The translations under genes and the position numbers were made by a program. Of a stretch of 64,000 nt of DNA, positions 42,252-55,813 are shown piece after piece (the stretch's first letter is position 1; every line of letters begins with the position of its first letter). This DNA comes from Penicillus capitatus (lineage: Eukaryota > Chlorophyta): assembly GCA_965649825.1 (NCBI GenBank), contig OZ287695.1, forward strand, positions 620,001 through 684,000. Direction: 5' to 3'. The notes under the pieces were generated by a model. It did not search any database. It was given only the letters and a program-made list of their open reading frames with translations, and was not told the origin of the DNA.

Positions 42252-45023
42252 TCATGGACGCAGAAGTCTTTCGAGGGTAGTTCGTGTCGATTTAGAACAC
42301 TCTGAAGTAATGCCAAGACAGATAACGTCGAAAGGCGTTTCTCCATCATCGTTGATTATTATCTTAGAGGCACCGGTATCCAGCAGAATCTGCAACAAGA
42401 CATCAAAATTCGAGATGGTACCTCCTCTGACTTGCCTTTGCTGTCGTTGGATGACCATACTCTGCTGCACTATGAAGTGCAGTATCTCCACTCTTAGTAG
42501 CAGCATTGACTTCAACCCCTTTTTCAAGCAACAACTGTAATAGGCAAGGTGAAACAGAAGACAGAAGACAATGGGAAGAGTGCACCTCTACGACTTCAGA
42601 CTTCCCAGTAATCGCGGCAAGGTGAAGTGGCATCCATCCAGCCTCGCTACCGACATCAACCTCTGCTCCGTGCTCAAAGAGGATCTGTCGAATGACCGTT
42701 TCTGCGATGCGGCGACGAAGTGAATTGCAAAAAATGCACCTTCACAATCTCGGGGTCTCCGAAGGCCGCTGCCAGATGCAGAGGCGTAAATCCCAACTTG
42801 TTAGCCTTGTTGACCTCTGCTCCAAGACCAAGAAAGATCTGACAGTCAACAGATTTCTCCAATGAGGTAAGGAACTGAATGCGGAGATGACCTTGACCAC
42901 CTTAACATTCCCAGACACCATGACAGCGTGAAATGGCGTCCATCCTCCCGTGTCGACGACATCGATCTTCGCTCCATGTTCAAGAAGGATCTGCAAGTCA
43001 GACAGATTCTTTCAATGAAGCTGCAAAGTGAATATCCAAACAAATGACCTTGACCACCTTAACGTCTCCGAGTGACGATGCCATAAACAGAGGAGTCCGT
43101 CCATCGTCATTGATCTTGTGGACTTTTGCTGCGTGTTTAATGAGCACCTATCTGAGCATTTGCCAAGAAGCCAGGGAATACACCATAACTCGCCTGCACA
43201 GTTCTCAAGTATCTGTTCTGCCCAGCCAAGTGCAGGGATGTGTTTCCATAGACATTGGTGGCATCCACTTTAGCGTCATGATTCAGAAGAATCTACAAAC
43301 AAACGTATGAGCAGACAGAAGCCTGCGATCACATCGTAAGTTCACGTTGGCCACCTTCGCGTGTCCGTTCTTCGCTGCCACATGCAAAGGAGTCATGTCG
43401 CCGTTAGCGAGCTTGTCAACGACGGCGCCATGCTCCAGCAGAACCTTCGAAATGCAAGCACAGGGACTTAATGGACAGAGACGATGTGTCTCGACCACAC
43501 GACCTCAGTGCATTGTGGCGCATTGTAAAACGACGTCCAGTGCAGCAAAGTGAAACGCTTCCATGTCGAATCATTTGTTGTTGGTGCTTCGACGAAGGTA
43601 CTGTAGAAAGCATCTGGATCCAGACCTTCCTGCAGAGCAGCTTCCAGCTTTAAGGCATTGTCATCTTTTATGGTGCGATACGCTTCCTGCAGAACCGTCT
43701 GTGCATTCACAGTTATCTCACTACCAATGCAACCTTGATCAGTTTGTTCTGCGAAAGCTCTTTGAGCCGTTTGCGTTCCTTTTGACTCAACTGCTTTTCC
43801 GACAGTTCTTTTCCCGTTTCCTTTTCTGTCGGGCGTTCTGTCTGTGGAGTTCGTGTGCCCTCTCCTTCCTCTGGCGAAGATGGCTCGACATGGTTTTGTA
43901 GATGTCTCTCCTGTGCCAAACGATCAGACACAAGAAGATGCAGAGAACAGTTCACTTCTGGCACTTCGCCGATTTTGTATTGAATCCAGTCCCAAAATGC
44001 ACCGATACTGGTGTAGATGGTCGGCGATGTATCGGTGCAATCTTCGGGCCCTGTGGACGTTACGCCGACAACCAAATCGAATTCTGGATTCCCAGCTGCT
44101 ATGCTGCTTCCAGGTCGGTCGGGAATCAACAGTGGACCGCCAGAATCACCTTCAACAGAGAAAGCCTGGCAGAGAGTAATGCTGTCAAGTGTTTAACCTT
44201 CGCAGGTGTTCTCGTTTGAGAATCCAGCGCAAATCGAGTGCTTCTTGACGGCACCTCCAAGGAATTCTTTACAGTCGTGATTCTTCACATACACCAAGTT
44301 GGTTGCCATTTGTAAAGTATTCGAATGCCTTCCAGTCTCGTTTAGTCCCCACCCCAGTGCGGTAAACAATTTGCCTGTGCGGTATTCACCTCCTTGAATG
44401 TCTATCGACGGCAGCGTGAGATGCGTTTCTTTGTTCAATCTGACGACGGCGATGTCGTATCCATCTTCAACGTCGCCGGTCCAAGAATCCGGCCAGTGAC
44501 TTACCTCCCCGCTGAACACCTAGAAACCTCTATGTAGACAAGAAAGCGAATGGTCGCGAACAGGTGGTTACATTCTCGGGGTCGTTTGTGTCGAACTTGT
44601 GAATACCGCATCGGATGAGCGGATTCCTACCGAGGCTGTCGAGAGATGGGTCAACGCAGTGTGCTGCAGTGACCACCCATTGTGGTCGAATGAGGAAGCC
44701 GCCGCAACGATGGAGCCTATCTTCCCGTCTGGACAAACTGCAAACGTAAGGGAACCGTCCCTCAGGCGCCTCTTCGCCCTGCAGGAAAAAGGGCGATGAA
44801 ACATGAATTCATACGCAATGCATAAACTCACGATGATGTAGGGCTTGAGTCGCGGCTTAGAGGCTAATGCTGCTAAACCGTGAAAAAAACATGTACGCGT
44901 CGGAAATGCCAGCATAGAAACAGTACCTCCTTTTTCTCGACACGCTGCGATGTGTAATTGCACGAGAAACAGCAGAAAGAAGTGACAAACGAAACAGCAA
45001 CGCGCAACGTTGGAAAGATTCAT
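42252..45023 (-). CDS. Trypsin-like serine protease - linker - ankyrin fusion (B3)
   Basis: Signal exon from ATG 45023 (Phe/Leu-rich core, then AACREKGG). The pro-piece ends Lys-Pro-Tyr / Ile-Ile-Gly-Glu-Glu. Protease exons to about 43957: VTAAHC, GYDIAVVRL and GDSGGP, with Asn at 189 (NENTCEGDSGGP after splicing). A Glu/Lys-rich linker exon lies about 43910-43730, where tandem KELSEKQLSQKERKRLKEL-type sequence suggests an alpha helix. The first ANK exon (61 codons) follows, then seven 33-residue repeat exons, and a terminal exon ending RLLRP. Introns after the second repeat (near 43192) and the last repeat (near 42437) start with GC. Head-to-tail with B4. Confidence 0.75.
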
Positions 45024-46678
45024 ACTCGAGAATGTGTCCTTCTGCAGCTGTGGCGGGCGCTCAAATAACGATGGTAACTGAGCCATTAAAGCATTTGCTA
45101 CTGTTACACGTTGCGAGGACATAAACCGTTGGCGCTCTACAGTGTTGATGCTGACTTCCCATGTATTGAGCTGGTATGCATGATCGGCTCAAGTGCTTTC
45201 CTCAATGCATGCACACACACTTCTCCACGTTGCCACTAGACCAAATCCGGTTGCTGCATCGACATGCTCTAGTAGATGACGGATACGCAGTCCGCAATCG
45301 GGACTGCTTCACACCAAGGAGCATAACTACAAGACATGCAAGATAGCGTATTCGTTGTCTTCTACTAAGCGTTCAAGCAGTGTAGCTCATTGAACCTTCC
45401 CAAGGCGGTGCTCAAGCCGAAGTACGTGTTGCTCTACAAGATCATGACCAGCGATGCAGCAGACGTCTGTCGATATCGAACTCCAAGGCTGGACTGAAGT
45501 ATGTCGGGATGGATGTCGATACGACAAAACCCGTGGCTCATGTGCACCGGAAACGCTCTCCTCTGGCAACTCGATGTGGCTGACATCCATCCCAATAACC
45601 GCCACTGAAGAATGGGACTGCTGCAGGTGACGCTGGAGCAGTGTAGGAGATCCCGTCGTCAACGCCCATCTCTCCGTTCTTTACGATACGCTGTTCGAAC
45701 AGAATCCTTGTCGACTGATCGAACCCTTTCTCGGCTTCGAGATCAGTCACATAGCGAAGCTCTAGGCTCGATTGCTCCGTCGTCGTAAGAAACTGTCGCA
45801 AGTGACGGTTCTGTTATTTGGAGGATCAGTTGCAAGAAGAATGGAGTCTTGAATGTAGAGTATTCTGGACAAGATGATCATAGGGACGTCGTCACTCGTG
45901 ACACACGCTTGGAACTGTTGAGATTGCCGCTGCTCTATAGCAATCGAGCCAGAGTTTCGAATTTCTGTCTCCAGCATCTCAAATGCAGAAGATCAGCTAC
46001 TGATTGTTTGACAGAGGTCAAATGTCAGACTCCCGGATTTACTGACGGAGTGCCTTCAAGGAAGCCCATCGACCAGGGTACGTGTCCTTTCAATCACAGT
46101 CGTCTCTTCGTTGTGGGAGCCGCTTTAAAAACGAATGCACAGTCAAAAGCAATGACGGGATACATTCTTTCGCAAAGATGTCTGGAGATTAGGATGCAGT
46201 TTTAAATGATCATCAAATCCAACATAAAGGAAGTTCGGAATTCACAGGGAAAGAAACAATAAGACATTCCTGAACTCTGGATACATGCCACTCAGTCATT
46301 CCCATAACAAAAGTAAATAACGTGACCTTGAAACGAAGTTTTATTCATTGACAGAAAGAGTGAGAATGTTGTTATTCATCAGAAAACAGACGATGCTGAA
46401 ATGCTACAGATGTTTCAGTTTCAGTCCTAAGATTGTCTCAGACAATGCACAGTGTTTAATGACAATCAACGTTCAATAAAAGTCGCAGCGGGGCTAATTG
46501 ACCGCTTTCCTCTTGCATAGGAATTAATCGCTTGTGTTCCTCGCTCACCTGATTGATTTGAATGTTTGACAATATTCGCCACAGAACATGAAGGCAATGT
46601 ATCAGTAAGGTCAGCAGAAGGGTAAAGAGTTCTCCTAATAGAATGATCGCTTAATAGTCGAGTTTCGTGGGACGGCCC
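45024..46678. repeat. Spacer between B3 and B4
   Basis: The left 250 bp is the B-class upstream region; 45950-46678 is the B-class 3' flank. The middle (about 45330-45900) is unrecognised; a minus-strand frame there (45387-45662) has no known motif. Confidence 0.5.
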
Positions 46679-49446
46679 TCATGGACGCAGGAGATTCTCG
46701 AGGGAGAGTCGTTCCGAATCAGAAGGGCAGGTGATAAATGAATAACAGATTCTGTCAAAAGGCGTACTTCCATGATCAGTGGTTGCTGTCTTTGAAGCAC
46801 CGGCATCCAGCAGAATCTGTAATACATCATTAAACGTTGAGATGATGCCGTTGACTTGCCTTTGCTATCTCTAGGTTACCAAAGAAGGCTGCAATGTGAA
46901 GCGGAGTGGCTCCGATCACATCAGCATCATTGACGTCAGCTCCTTCTTCAATCAACAACTGTAACAGGTAAGGTCGAAACAAGACAGAAGAAAATGGGAG
47001 AAATGCACTTTTACAATCTCAGACCTCCTATACATCACGGCAATGTGAAGTGGCACAAAACCATCCTTGTCGACGAGATCGACTCTCGTTCCGTGCTCGA
47101 GAAGGATCTGGCAAACGATTGTTTCTGCCGATGATGTGACGAAGTGAATGGGCGACTGACCTCGACGATCTCAGTGTCTCCCAAGCTCGCTGCCTCATGC
47201 AGAGGTGTAAAGCCATCCTTGTTGCCGATATCGCCCTTTGCTCCATGCTCGAGGAGGATCTGATAGTCGACAGTTTCTTCAAGCTAGGTAACGAAGCGAA
47301 TGCGCACACGACCTTGACCAAGTTGGCGTCTTCGTGCGTGACGGCAAGGTGAAGTGGCGTCGATCCATTCTTGTCTCCGATATCGACCTTTGCTCCGTGC
47401 TCGAGGAGGATCTGATAGTCAACAGTTTCTTCAAGTTAGGTAACGAAGCGAATGCGCAAACAACCTTGACTCCCTTAACGTCTCCGAGTACCGTTGTAAT
47501 AAATAGAGGAGTCCATCCATCGTCATTGGCCCTGTTGACCTTCGCTCTGTGATTTATGAGTACCTACCAAGGCGCCCTCCGAGAAGCCAGGGAATACACC
47601 ATAACTCGCCTGCACAGTTCTCGAGTATCTGTTCTGAGCTGCCAAGTGTAAGGATGTGTTTCCATAGACATCGGCGGCGTTCACATTAGCGTCATGATTC
47701 AGAAGAGTCTGCAAACAAACGTTTAAGTAGTTGCCCGATATCACACTGTGATTTCACTTTAGCCACCTTCACGTGTCCGTTCTCCGCCGCCACATGCAAA
47801 GGAGTCATGTCGTCGTTAGCGAGCTTGTCAACGACAGCGCCATCCTCTATAAGAACCTTCAAGTGCAAACACAGGGATTTAATAAACGGAGAGAAAGAGA
47901 TGTCTCGACCACACGACCTCAGTACATCGTGGCGCATTGTAAAACGCTGACCAGTGCAGCAAAGTAAAAAGTTTCCATGTCGAATGACCTGTTGTTACTG
48001 TGCGAACGAAGGAACGGTAGACAGAATCTGGATCCAGTCCCTCCAGCAGAGCAGCTTCCAACTTCAAGGCATTATCATCTTCTATGAAGCGGTATGCTTC
48101 CTACAGAACCGTCTGTCCGCTCACAGCGATCTTCTGCATTGTCAATGCAACCTCGATCAGCTGTTTCTGCGAAAGTTTTGTCGGCCTCTTGCGCTCCTTT
48201 TCAATCTTCCGCTTCTCTGCCTGTTGCTTTCTCGTTTTCTTGTCTGTCCGGCTTTCTGTCTGTGAAAGTTGTGCACCCTGTTCTCCATGCACTGAAGGAG
48301 ACTCGATTGAGTGCTGTCGATCTTCCTCCTGTTCTGGACAGATCAGGTGCGAGGAAACAAATGCAGAACGCCGTTCACCTCAGGATCTTCGCCAATCGTT
48401 TCTCGAATCCAGTCCCAGAATGCGCCGATACTCGTGTAGACGGACGGCGATGAATCATCGCAGTCTTCGGACCCCATCGATGTCACGCCGACAAGCAGGT
48501 CATATTCTGGATTCCCAGCAGCTATGTTGCCTCCAAATCTGTTGGGAATCAATAGTGGACCGCCAGAATCACCTTTAACAGAGGGAGCTTGGCAGAGAGT
48601 AATGCTGTCGTGTGTTTAACCTTTGCATGTGTTATCACGCATGAGTCCGGCACAAATCGAGTGCTTCTTGATCGCAACTTCCAAAAGCTCTTCGCATTCG
48701 CCATGTTTTACGTATAACAGGTTTTCCGCCATCTGTAGAGAATTCGGAAGCCTTCCAGTCTCGTTTAGTCCCCAACCCAGTGCGGTAAACAATTTGCCTC
48801 CGGGGAATTTCCCACCCTGAGTGTCTATCGAAGGCAGTGTGACATTTGCTTCTTTGTTTAATCTGACGACGGCGATATCGTATCCGTCGTTCACGTCGGC
48901 CGTCCAGGACTCAGGCCAAAAACTCTCCTCTCCACTGAACACCTAAAAACTTTCTGTTAGACTAGCAAGTGAATGGCTGTAGCCAGATTGCTTTGGCAGG
49001 GTCGTTTGTATCGAGGTCGTGAATGCCACAGCGAATTAGCGGATTTCTGCCGAGACTGTTCGGAAAGTCCGGGTCAACACAGTGTGCTGCTGTGACGATC
49101 CACTGCTGTCGAATAAGCGTTCCACCGCAGCGGTGAAATCCATCCTCTCGCGCCGAGAGACTGCAAACGTAGGGGAACCGTCCCTCGGGTGCCTCTTTAC
49201 CCTGCGACAAAATGTGTGGTAGAACCTGAAGTCCTGCGTAATGCGCAAGCCTCACGATGAGGTAGGGAGCAAGTCGCGGCTTATAGGCCAATGCGCCTAA
49301 CCGTTAGACACGTACACGCGTCGGAAATGCCAACACGGAGCGGCAGTACCTCCTTTCTTTCGACACGCTGCTATGTGGAAATGCAGGAAAAGCAGCAGAG
49401 AAAAGTGATATCCAAGACGGCGACGGCAAACGGTGAAAGACTTCAT
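46679..49446 (-). CDS. Trypsin-like serine protease - linker - ankyrin fusion (B4)
   Basis: Signal exon from ATG 49446 ([16 protein letters not shown]). The pro-piece ends Ala-Pro-Tyr / Leu-Ile-Gly-Lys-Glu. Triad VTAAHC, GYDIAVVRL and GDSGGP; Asn at 189 (RDNTCKGDSGGP). The Lys/Arg/Gln-rich linker exon lies about 48330-48160, then the first ANK exon from about 48102, seven 33-residue repeats, and a terminal exon ending LLRP at 46679. The joined third exon ends Pro-Ala-Lys followed by GCAATC where the sister genes have GTAATC or GTAACC, so this intron also uses a GC donor. Introns after the second and last repeats start with GC as in B3. Two consecutive repeats share near-identical ILLEHGAK(V/G)DIG starts, marking a recent exon duplication. 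Confidence 0.75.
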
Positions 49447-51125
49447 ACTCACGCTCAAGGTAAAAACATGTTCTGCAGGAGTGGCGGACGTTTAAGTAGC
49501 GCAAGTGATTGAGCCATTAAAGCACTTCCCTCTATCCGTCCAATGACTGGCGGTCGTTGAAAGAGACGAGACCGTTCGTGCCTTTTCGCTATCGTCGAGG
49601 ATTGCCAAGCGCTGAGCTAGTAGGAGGATTGAACGCCTCCGGCACTGCATTTTTATACTTACCCACGCTTCTTCACTGTGCCGTTGGACCAAATCCGACT
49701 GACCCATCGACATGCTTTGGCGAATAATGGATGTGAAATCGAATGTGAAGTCACCATCTGCGAAGCAACTGAAAACACGTTATCACAGGATGCACCGAGG
49801 CATGCCTGCATGTGTCAACGACGCGTGCATTCTTGTCGAGTTTAATCAATCTCACAGCATATCGGTCACAGTTATGGGTTGGCTGTGATTGGAGCTGAAC
49901 AAAGGTTGTAAACAATGCCGTCAATACACCGTGGGAACTAGAAACTACTATCAACAACAGAAAGTGCGGAACTGTCGATCAGATATGGCCATTGACAGTT
50001 CTTCCTTTGTCAGCTGCGCTCCATCAGGTAGCATTTCAAGAAAGCAAATGTTCAGACAAATGAATTTGATGACTAGGGAAGGCAAAAGAATGAGGATTGG
50101 AGAGTCGATTACAGAGGGGCAACAGAGTAAGAGAAGATGGAAAAGAGCAGTACGGTTCAAGATCTCCCATTTTTTCAGCATGTGCTCAGTAACACTAGAG
50201 GATGTGAGTGAATCGGATGTTATTTAAAGGATTGACTGGCTTCATTCATCTACAATCAGTCTGTCATAATACTCTGCCGTTTTGGTCGAGACCAGTCATC
50301 TATCTAAAGTTCCTTTCATTAAGTTGAGATAAATCCTTCCGATGCCAGTCCAGTCACGTCGCTGTTCGTCATGAACGAAGACAGGGAAGCGTGGATGGTA
50401 GCCGCAGCAGCCACCATAGTCGCTGACTCGCTCTTCTCTGGATGCCGATTCGACCTTGGAAGTTCATTCGTCGTCGTCTTGGGCGGAAGTCCCTTCATCG
50501 GAGAAAACGGAAATCAGACGGATCTTGCGAGTCGGCCGACTTCCCATCAAAAGTGAGAAATTCGAAAAGGCCCTCCAAGCGACCGAAGATTCCTTTGGAA
50601 ATACCCAGCACGCACCGAACTGCTGGTGCTCGGAGAGAGTCTGAAACACTCGGTGAGTCTGACAGAGGTTCGTGTCTCACGAGGTTACCTGTATGAAAGT
50701 ATCATGATGTCTCAGGCCATAACTTGCTCTGTGAAAGCGGCGTATGATGTCGGAAATACGGAAGACCTGATGCATCTGTGTGTCATGGACCGCCAACAAG
50801 AGAATCTCCAATCATGTCTCGAGCTCGCGAAGAGCGTGTGATTTGAAGCCGGAGAACAGGGTTCGGTCCCCTCCCTGACCTTCTTGTGTGAGAACTTACG
50901 GTGTGAGCAATGCTCAGGAATTCAAGACGACATTAGCAGTGGTGCTCACCGATCTTGGAACGAACCTGAAGAACGAAGGCATTCTTCGTCACTAATTATG
51001 ACGCTGTGCCGCAAACAAACACTGTAGGAAAACAAGACTAAACGATGCAGCGATACAAGGAAGCACAGAGGGCTCATTTCACGTTCCCCCACTCTGTACA
51101 ATCTGAGAGTTTCCAGCACAGAATC
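49447..51125. other. Mostly unrecognised; fragment of SLC13 3' end near 49695-49745
   Basis: 49447-49750 is the B-class upstream region; its distal part (CATCGACATGCT ... GAATAATGGATGTGAAATCGA) matches the 3' coding end of the SLC13-like gene near 12030-12073. 49889-50227 and 50371-50841 hold open plus-strand frames without recognised motifs; the last includes ESLKHSVSLTEVRVS, faintly LRR-like. Confidence 0.4.
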
Positions 51126-51560
51126 CCAGCAAGCGATGAACGCTTTCATTGTACTGATGGAGAATTTTACCATTGTCATGTGGAATAGACGAGGAAGTTC
51201 AAGATTGACTCTTGCTGACGTTCTTGATGACTCGATTTTCGGAAAACTCTCTCCCAGTGGCTCTTCTGTGTTCCCATTCTTCCCCCTGAGAGCAACTCCA
51301 ACCAATAAACCAAGACGGTTATTACCATACGGTAGTCCAATTTGAAGCCGAGTTGCCAGACTTAGCGAGTAGATTCGTTTACAGCTTAGCAGACAAACAC
51401 TTGCGGAGCATCTTTACGTATTCTAGACACATTCATAATCAGGGAGAGCGACCCATTTTGCTTCGTCATCGCAACGAATAGTACATTTGGACGTTTTGTC
51501 GCGAACGGAAGCCCGATTTCTTTAAGAAGGCAATGGAAGGTCTCACAGAGGATCGTTTCG
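51126..51560 (+). pseudogene. BTB gene copy 3, degenerate remnant
   Basis: Beside A3 in the position occupied by BTB1 and BTB2. Only the second-exon homology survives: RGSSRLTLADVLDDSIFGKLS parallels the KFRFGALMSFLDDAISEKLS segment of BTB1, followed by scattered similarity to the 3' end. The first BTB exon is not recognisable and frames are broken. Confidence 0.5.
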
Positions 51561-51959
51561 GTGTTCCTATTCTTCACTGGTTGATCTGTCCTTCGAACTC
51601 TCTCCATTACTGTGCCGTTTAGCTCAGCATCGTTCGGAGACGAAGAAAGCGTCACACTATTGCTCCGGTCGCGTTCGACGGCGGTTTGAGCGATCAAACA
51701 TTCACCGATGGATTTCGAGGTCCCGAAAAAGTAATGTAAGCGCTTTTTCAAGAAATGCATGTTGCTAACGGGACCGACAGACCCTTTCAGAGTTTTCTGT
51801 ATTGTACTTTCTTGATGAAATGGTTGTTCAGACGTTCGGTGAGCGTAAGGCGCCGACGATCAGAGTTAAAAGAGTTACACCGTGGCGACTGTTTGTCAAC
51901 GCATAACAACATACAGCATCAGGATTCTTTGCTGCGGAAGGCCGAAGCAAAGCAAAGGT

Positions 51960-54900
51960 TCAAACACGCAGGAGCTCAGTGAGCGCCGCCCGGGTTTCAT
52001 CCGAGCACTTGGCGTGGGGGGCGCCGCAGATTCGATCGAACGGAATCCTGTCGCCACTGTCTGTGCTGTTCTTGTTTGCACCGGCTGCTACAAGCATCTG
52101 CCCATACCTATACCTGAGCGACGGTCTACGCAATTTGTAAACCTACCTTCGCCGTTTGCAATTTGCCAAAGAAAGCTGCTACATGGAGTGGAGTTCCACG
52201 ATTGTCTGAAGTCACTGCTTCGATATCCGCACCGTGCTCGAGGAGGATCTTCAAACGTCTCCATCGACACAGCAATACGATACAAGGCACGGCCTCACTT
52301 TTTGAAGCTCGATGTGTCCAGCAGTGGACGTTTCGTGCAGTGGAGTCCAACTGCCGACGCCAAAAGTGTTGATGTTTGCACCGGCTCCAACGAGGATCTG
52401 CATCCCGTCGCCTTACGAGTTGATAACAGAGCTAAGGCGAGATTCTGACCTTCGCAATCTGTACGTGTCCCGCGATTGCTGCTGTGTGGAATGGTGTCCG
52501 ACTGCGTTGATCGAAAACATCGACGTCTGCCCCAGCGTCGACAAGAATCTGCTTGCCGATGGTCCTGAAGAGGGACCATCCGACCAAAGGCGCGATTCCT
52601 ACCTTTACAAGTTCAGTGTATCCTTTTTCGGCGGCTGTGTGCAACGGAGTCCAACCTACATGGCTGGCAGTGTTGATGTTTGCGCCGGCTTCAATAAGTA
52701 TCTGCATTCTGCTGTCTTTAAGTGGTCAAAGAACAAGGGCGCGATTCTGACCTTCGTGGTCTGTATAAATCCCCGGTATACACCTTTGTGCAGTGGCGTC
52801 CCACTGTGTTGGTCGAGAACATCGACGTTTGCCCCGGCGTCAACAAAAATCTGCTTTGCGTCGTTCTGAAAAAGGGACATCCGACCAAAGGCGGGATTAC
52901 TACCTGTACAATTTCACTGTACCCTTTGTCGGCTGCTTCGTGTAGCGCTGTCCAACCCTGGTTGTCGAAAGTATCAACGTCCGCCCCTTCTTTAACGAGA
53001 ATCTTGGTCCAATGGATTTTTAAACAAACAACCGAACGAATACAATGCTGGCAAACCTTCGTGATCTGTGTGAACCCCTTAGCAACTGCATCAAAAAGTG
53101 GAGAAGCGCCGTCGTTGTTCCTGAAACTGTCGAGGTCCGCGCCATTGTCGACGAGATACTTTCGGAATCTCTTCAGCATGAAACTCGACACAAGCGTCGG
53201 ATTTACCTTCACGATGTTGACGTGATTTTTGTTCGTTGCCATTTGAAGCGGTGTCCAGTTGTTGTCGTTTAAGACATCAGTGTCCGCTTCATGATCAAGG
53301 AGAATCTGCTTGCGCGACCGGCACTGCGAGATATGAAAGAGGTCTCACCAACCTTTACGACTCGAGCGCTGTTGAACGTCGCAGCTTCATGCAGAGGCGT
53401 ATTGCCGTTGGCACTCTGGATGTCAATTCCCGCGTCGTACTTGATCAACACCTACAAAGTGCAGTCAATCGCTGAGAATGCGTAAACAAGGGGTCTGTCA
53501 TTTCCCGAACGAGAATCTGCATAGGAGTCAGTCTTTACCTGGGCACACTGCGCGGCGTTAAGCGCAGCAGCTGCATGCAGCAGAGTCGAGCGATCCGATT
53601 TCGGAAGTGACTGTATATCTTTCTCTCCGTAGGTGGCGTTGACATAGAGACCGGCCAAGATGAGGGCCTCAGCGTCGATGGAGTTATCAGTCCGCATGGC
53701 ATGGAGCATCGCCTGTGCAAAGAACTGTCTACTGCTCGACTTCTACGCAGTTTACTTCGACCATATACGATTCCGAGAACAAGGCATAGTGCTTCCGCCT
53801 CTCCTCCAACTTGGCCTGGCGCGTCGAAACGCAGCTCGAACGCTGCGCGCATGTGCTGAAGACGAAGGGTGAATCTCGGATCTCACATCTTGATGACAGG
53901 TGATAGTCCGTTCGATCCAATCGAGGAAGTAGTCGACCCTCGTGTAAACAGCAGGCTCGTCTCCGGAACAAGCGTCGGCGTCGTCCCCCGCGTAGCCGAA
54001 TGACGTGATACCGACGATCATGTCCAGCTGCGGCTTCCCATCCTCCAGTTGTCCGTAAGGAGCGTCCATCAGCAGCAAAGGACCTCCAGAGTCACCTGCC
54101 AGACAGTGTAAGAACATTGCTTGTCAGACGGTGCAGCAGGGATCAGTCCAGATGACCTTTGCAGGTGTCCTCCTGCAGTCCTCCAGCGCAGATCCAGCTC
54201 TTCGGGTCGACGCCTTGGGGTCTTGCTTTGCATTTGCCTTGCCCGACCACGGCGAGACGACCCGCCACCTGCAGCTTCTTCGCGACGACGCCGTCTTCGG
54301 TGAGTCCCCACCCCGTGGCACCGAGATATTGACCCTTGTCCAGGGGAACGTAGCCCGTGCCCAATCGCGGCAGAGTCCCGCCGGCGTCTCTGTCGAGCTT
54401 CAGCACGGCGACGTCGTGTCCATGTCCGACGTCGCCTGTCCACTTGGGGTGGACGTATCCTGCGATCGCATCAAAGACCTGCGACAACGCGGCAGGCGTC
54501 GCTTCCGTCACAGAGTGATTCGCAGCTACCTGGTGTTCTTCCGCCTTCTTGCGGTCGTGTATTCCGCAGTAGACGACGGGCGACAGACCGACGGTGGTGT
54601 GAACGTCGGGGTCCACGCAGTGAGCCGCCGTCAGGACCCAGTCGCGTCTGAACAGCGTCGCTCCACACATGTGGCGGTGAGTGCTACGTTCTCTCAGGCT
54701 GCATGCGTAGGGAAATCTTCCGGGCGGCGCCGTCTTTCCTCTCTGTCAACCGTCGGCCTTGGAGTTTTGCGACAAAAACGTTCGAGCGCTTACCACTATC
54801 TTTCCGAAGATGGTTATATTTGACTCTGAGCTCAAGTCCGTGTTGTCCGCGTCGTCCAAGGCTTCACAGAAGTGACCGTCTCCAGAAGAACATGTTTCGG

Positions 54901-55031
54901 TTTTCCGCACCTAGAGTGTCGAAGGATGCCCATGCCGTCAGCAACAGCGAGTGCAGCGTCAAGTTCGTCAGCGCGAAGAGCCACTTCTTCGAGCTGTGTG
55001 CTTGCGCGGAAGACCGACGGAGCGCGAACAT
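51960..55031 (-). CDS. Trypsin-like serine protease fused to expanded ankyrin array (A3)
   Basis: The same exon plan as A1 and A2 with three more repeat exons: about 713 residues. Signal exon from ATG 55031. Protease exons to about 53889 have [15 protein letters not shown] and GDSGGP, Asp at 189, and the activation site Gly-Lys / Ile-Val-Arg-Gly. The first ANK exon is 53712-53539 (58 codons), then nine repeat exons (53451-53353 first), and the terminal exon ends RLLRV-like at 51960. The extra repeats (starts IFVDAGANVDVL, ILIEAGANINTAS, ILVDAGADVDVF) lie in the middle of the array and resemble each other and neighbouring repeats, showing growth by whole-exon duplication. No internal stop was found. 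Confidence 0.75.
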
Positions 55032-55813
55032 CTTCTCCAACGAGAAATGCGTTTAGATGCGAAAACAGTCAACCTGTCCCGAGTCATCTGCTGTACCGAA
55101 TTGATCTCGATTCAATTCTCGACGTTAAACGGCATCGCCTTTTCTGCCGTGTCTCGCCGTTCACTTCGCCATCGCAAAAATGCGCTCGAGCACTGTCTAT
55201 GGCCGACGGGACCAAAACACGTGAACAATCGACTGCACGAGGCAGCTTGTCATTCCTTTTGTCGTCAGTGGGTCACGTCATCTGTCCCATCTCGAGTCAT
55301 CGTCGGCAGTAATCCCTCAGTGCGATCTCATGCTCTGCCACTTCTACTCACATCGGGAACAAAACTCCCCTCGCGTTCAAAACTTCACGTCGCGACAGAA
55401 ACACGGTCGTCATCATCGAAAACACATCTCGGAGTTCTCTCGCGACATGCATATTCTCCATCTTCCTCTCAATCGATGAACCGTTTGAATCGATCTCAAT
55501 GTACTGTCAGAAGCATCTTCCTACTCGAGTAATCCCAAGGAACAAAGATTCTCAGCCATCTGTCAATGATTATGCATGTTTCTGCTTAACGCAAGTCGAG
55601 TTTGGCCCGAGTTCTGCTCTTCTAAGAAACGCAAAGAGTCACTTTTTAACAAGCTGTCATTTCAATCGTCTTTCTCTCCTCGGCGTCTGCGCTCTGCCAC
55701 TGCAGGCAGAAAGTGTCACGAATCTAGGCGTCGCATCGGTCTTCTGCTACATGGACCACGCTCATCGACAAGTTTTCATCGTCCAGCATCGTCAGTAAAC
55801 CAATGTCTGCAGC
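55032..55813. repeat. Duplicated segment upstream of A3 (partner 37628-38412)
   Basis: Very similar to the partner over its length with scattered substitutions and small indels; frames are not preserved, so no gene is supported. Confidence 0.6.

Noticed and set aside
50838-50900. Possible tRNA-like TTCGGTC loop
   Set aside because: The stem has a C-C mismatch and no acceptor, D or anticodon arms could be placed around it.
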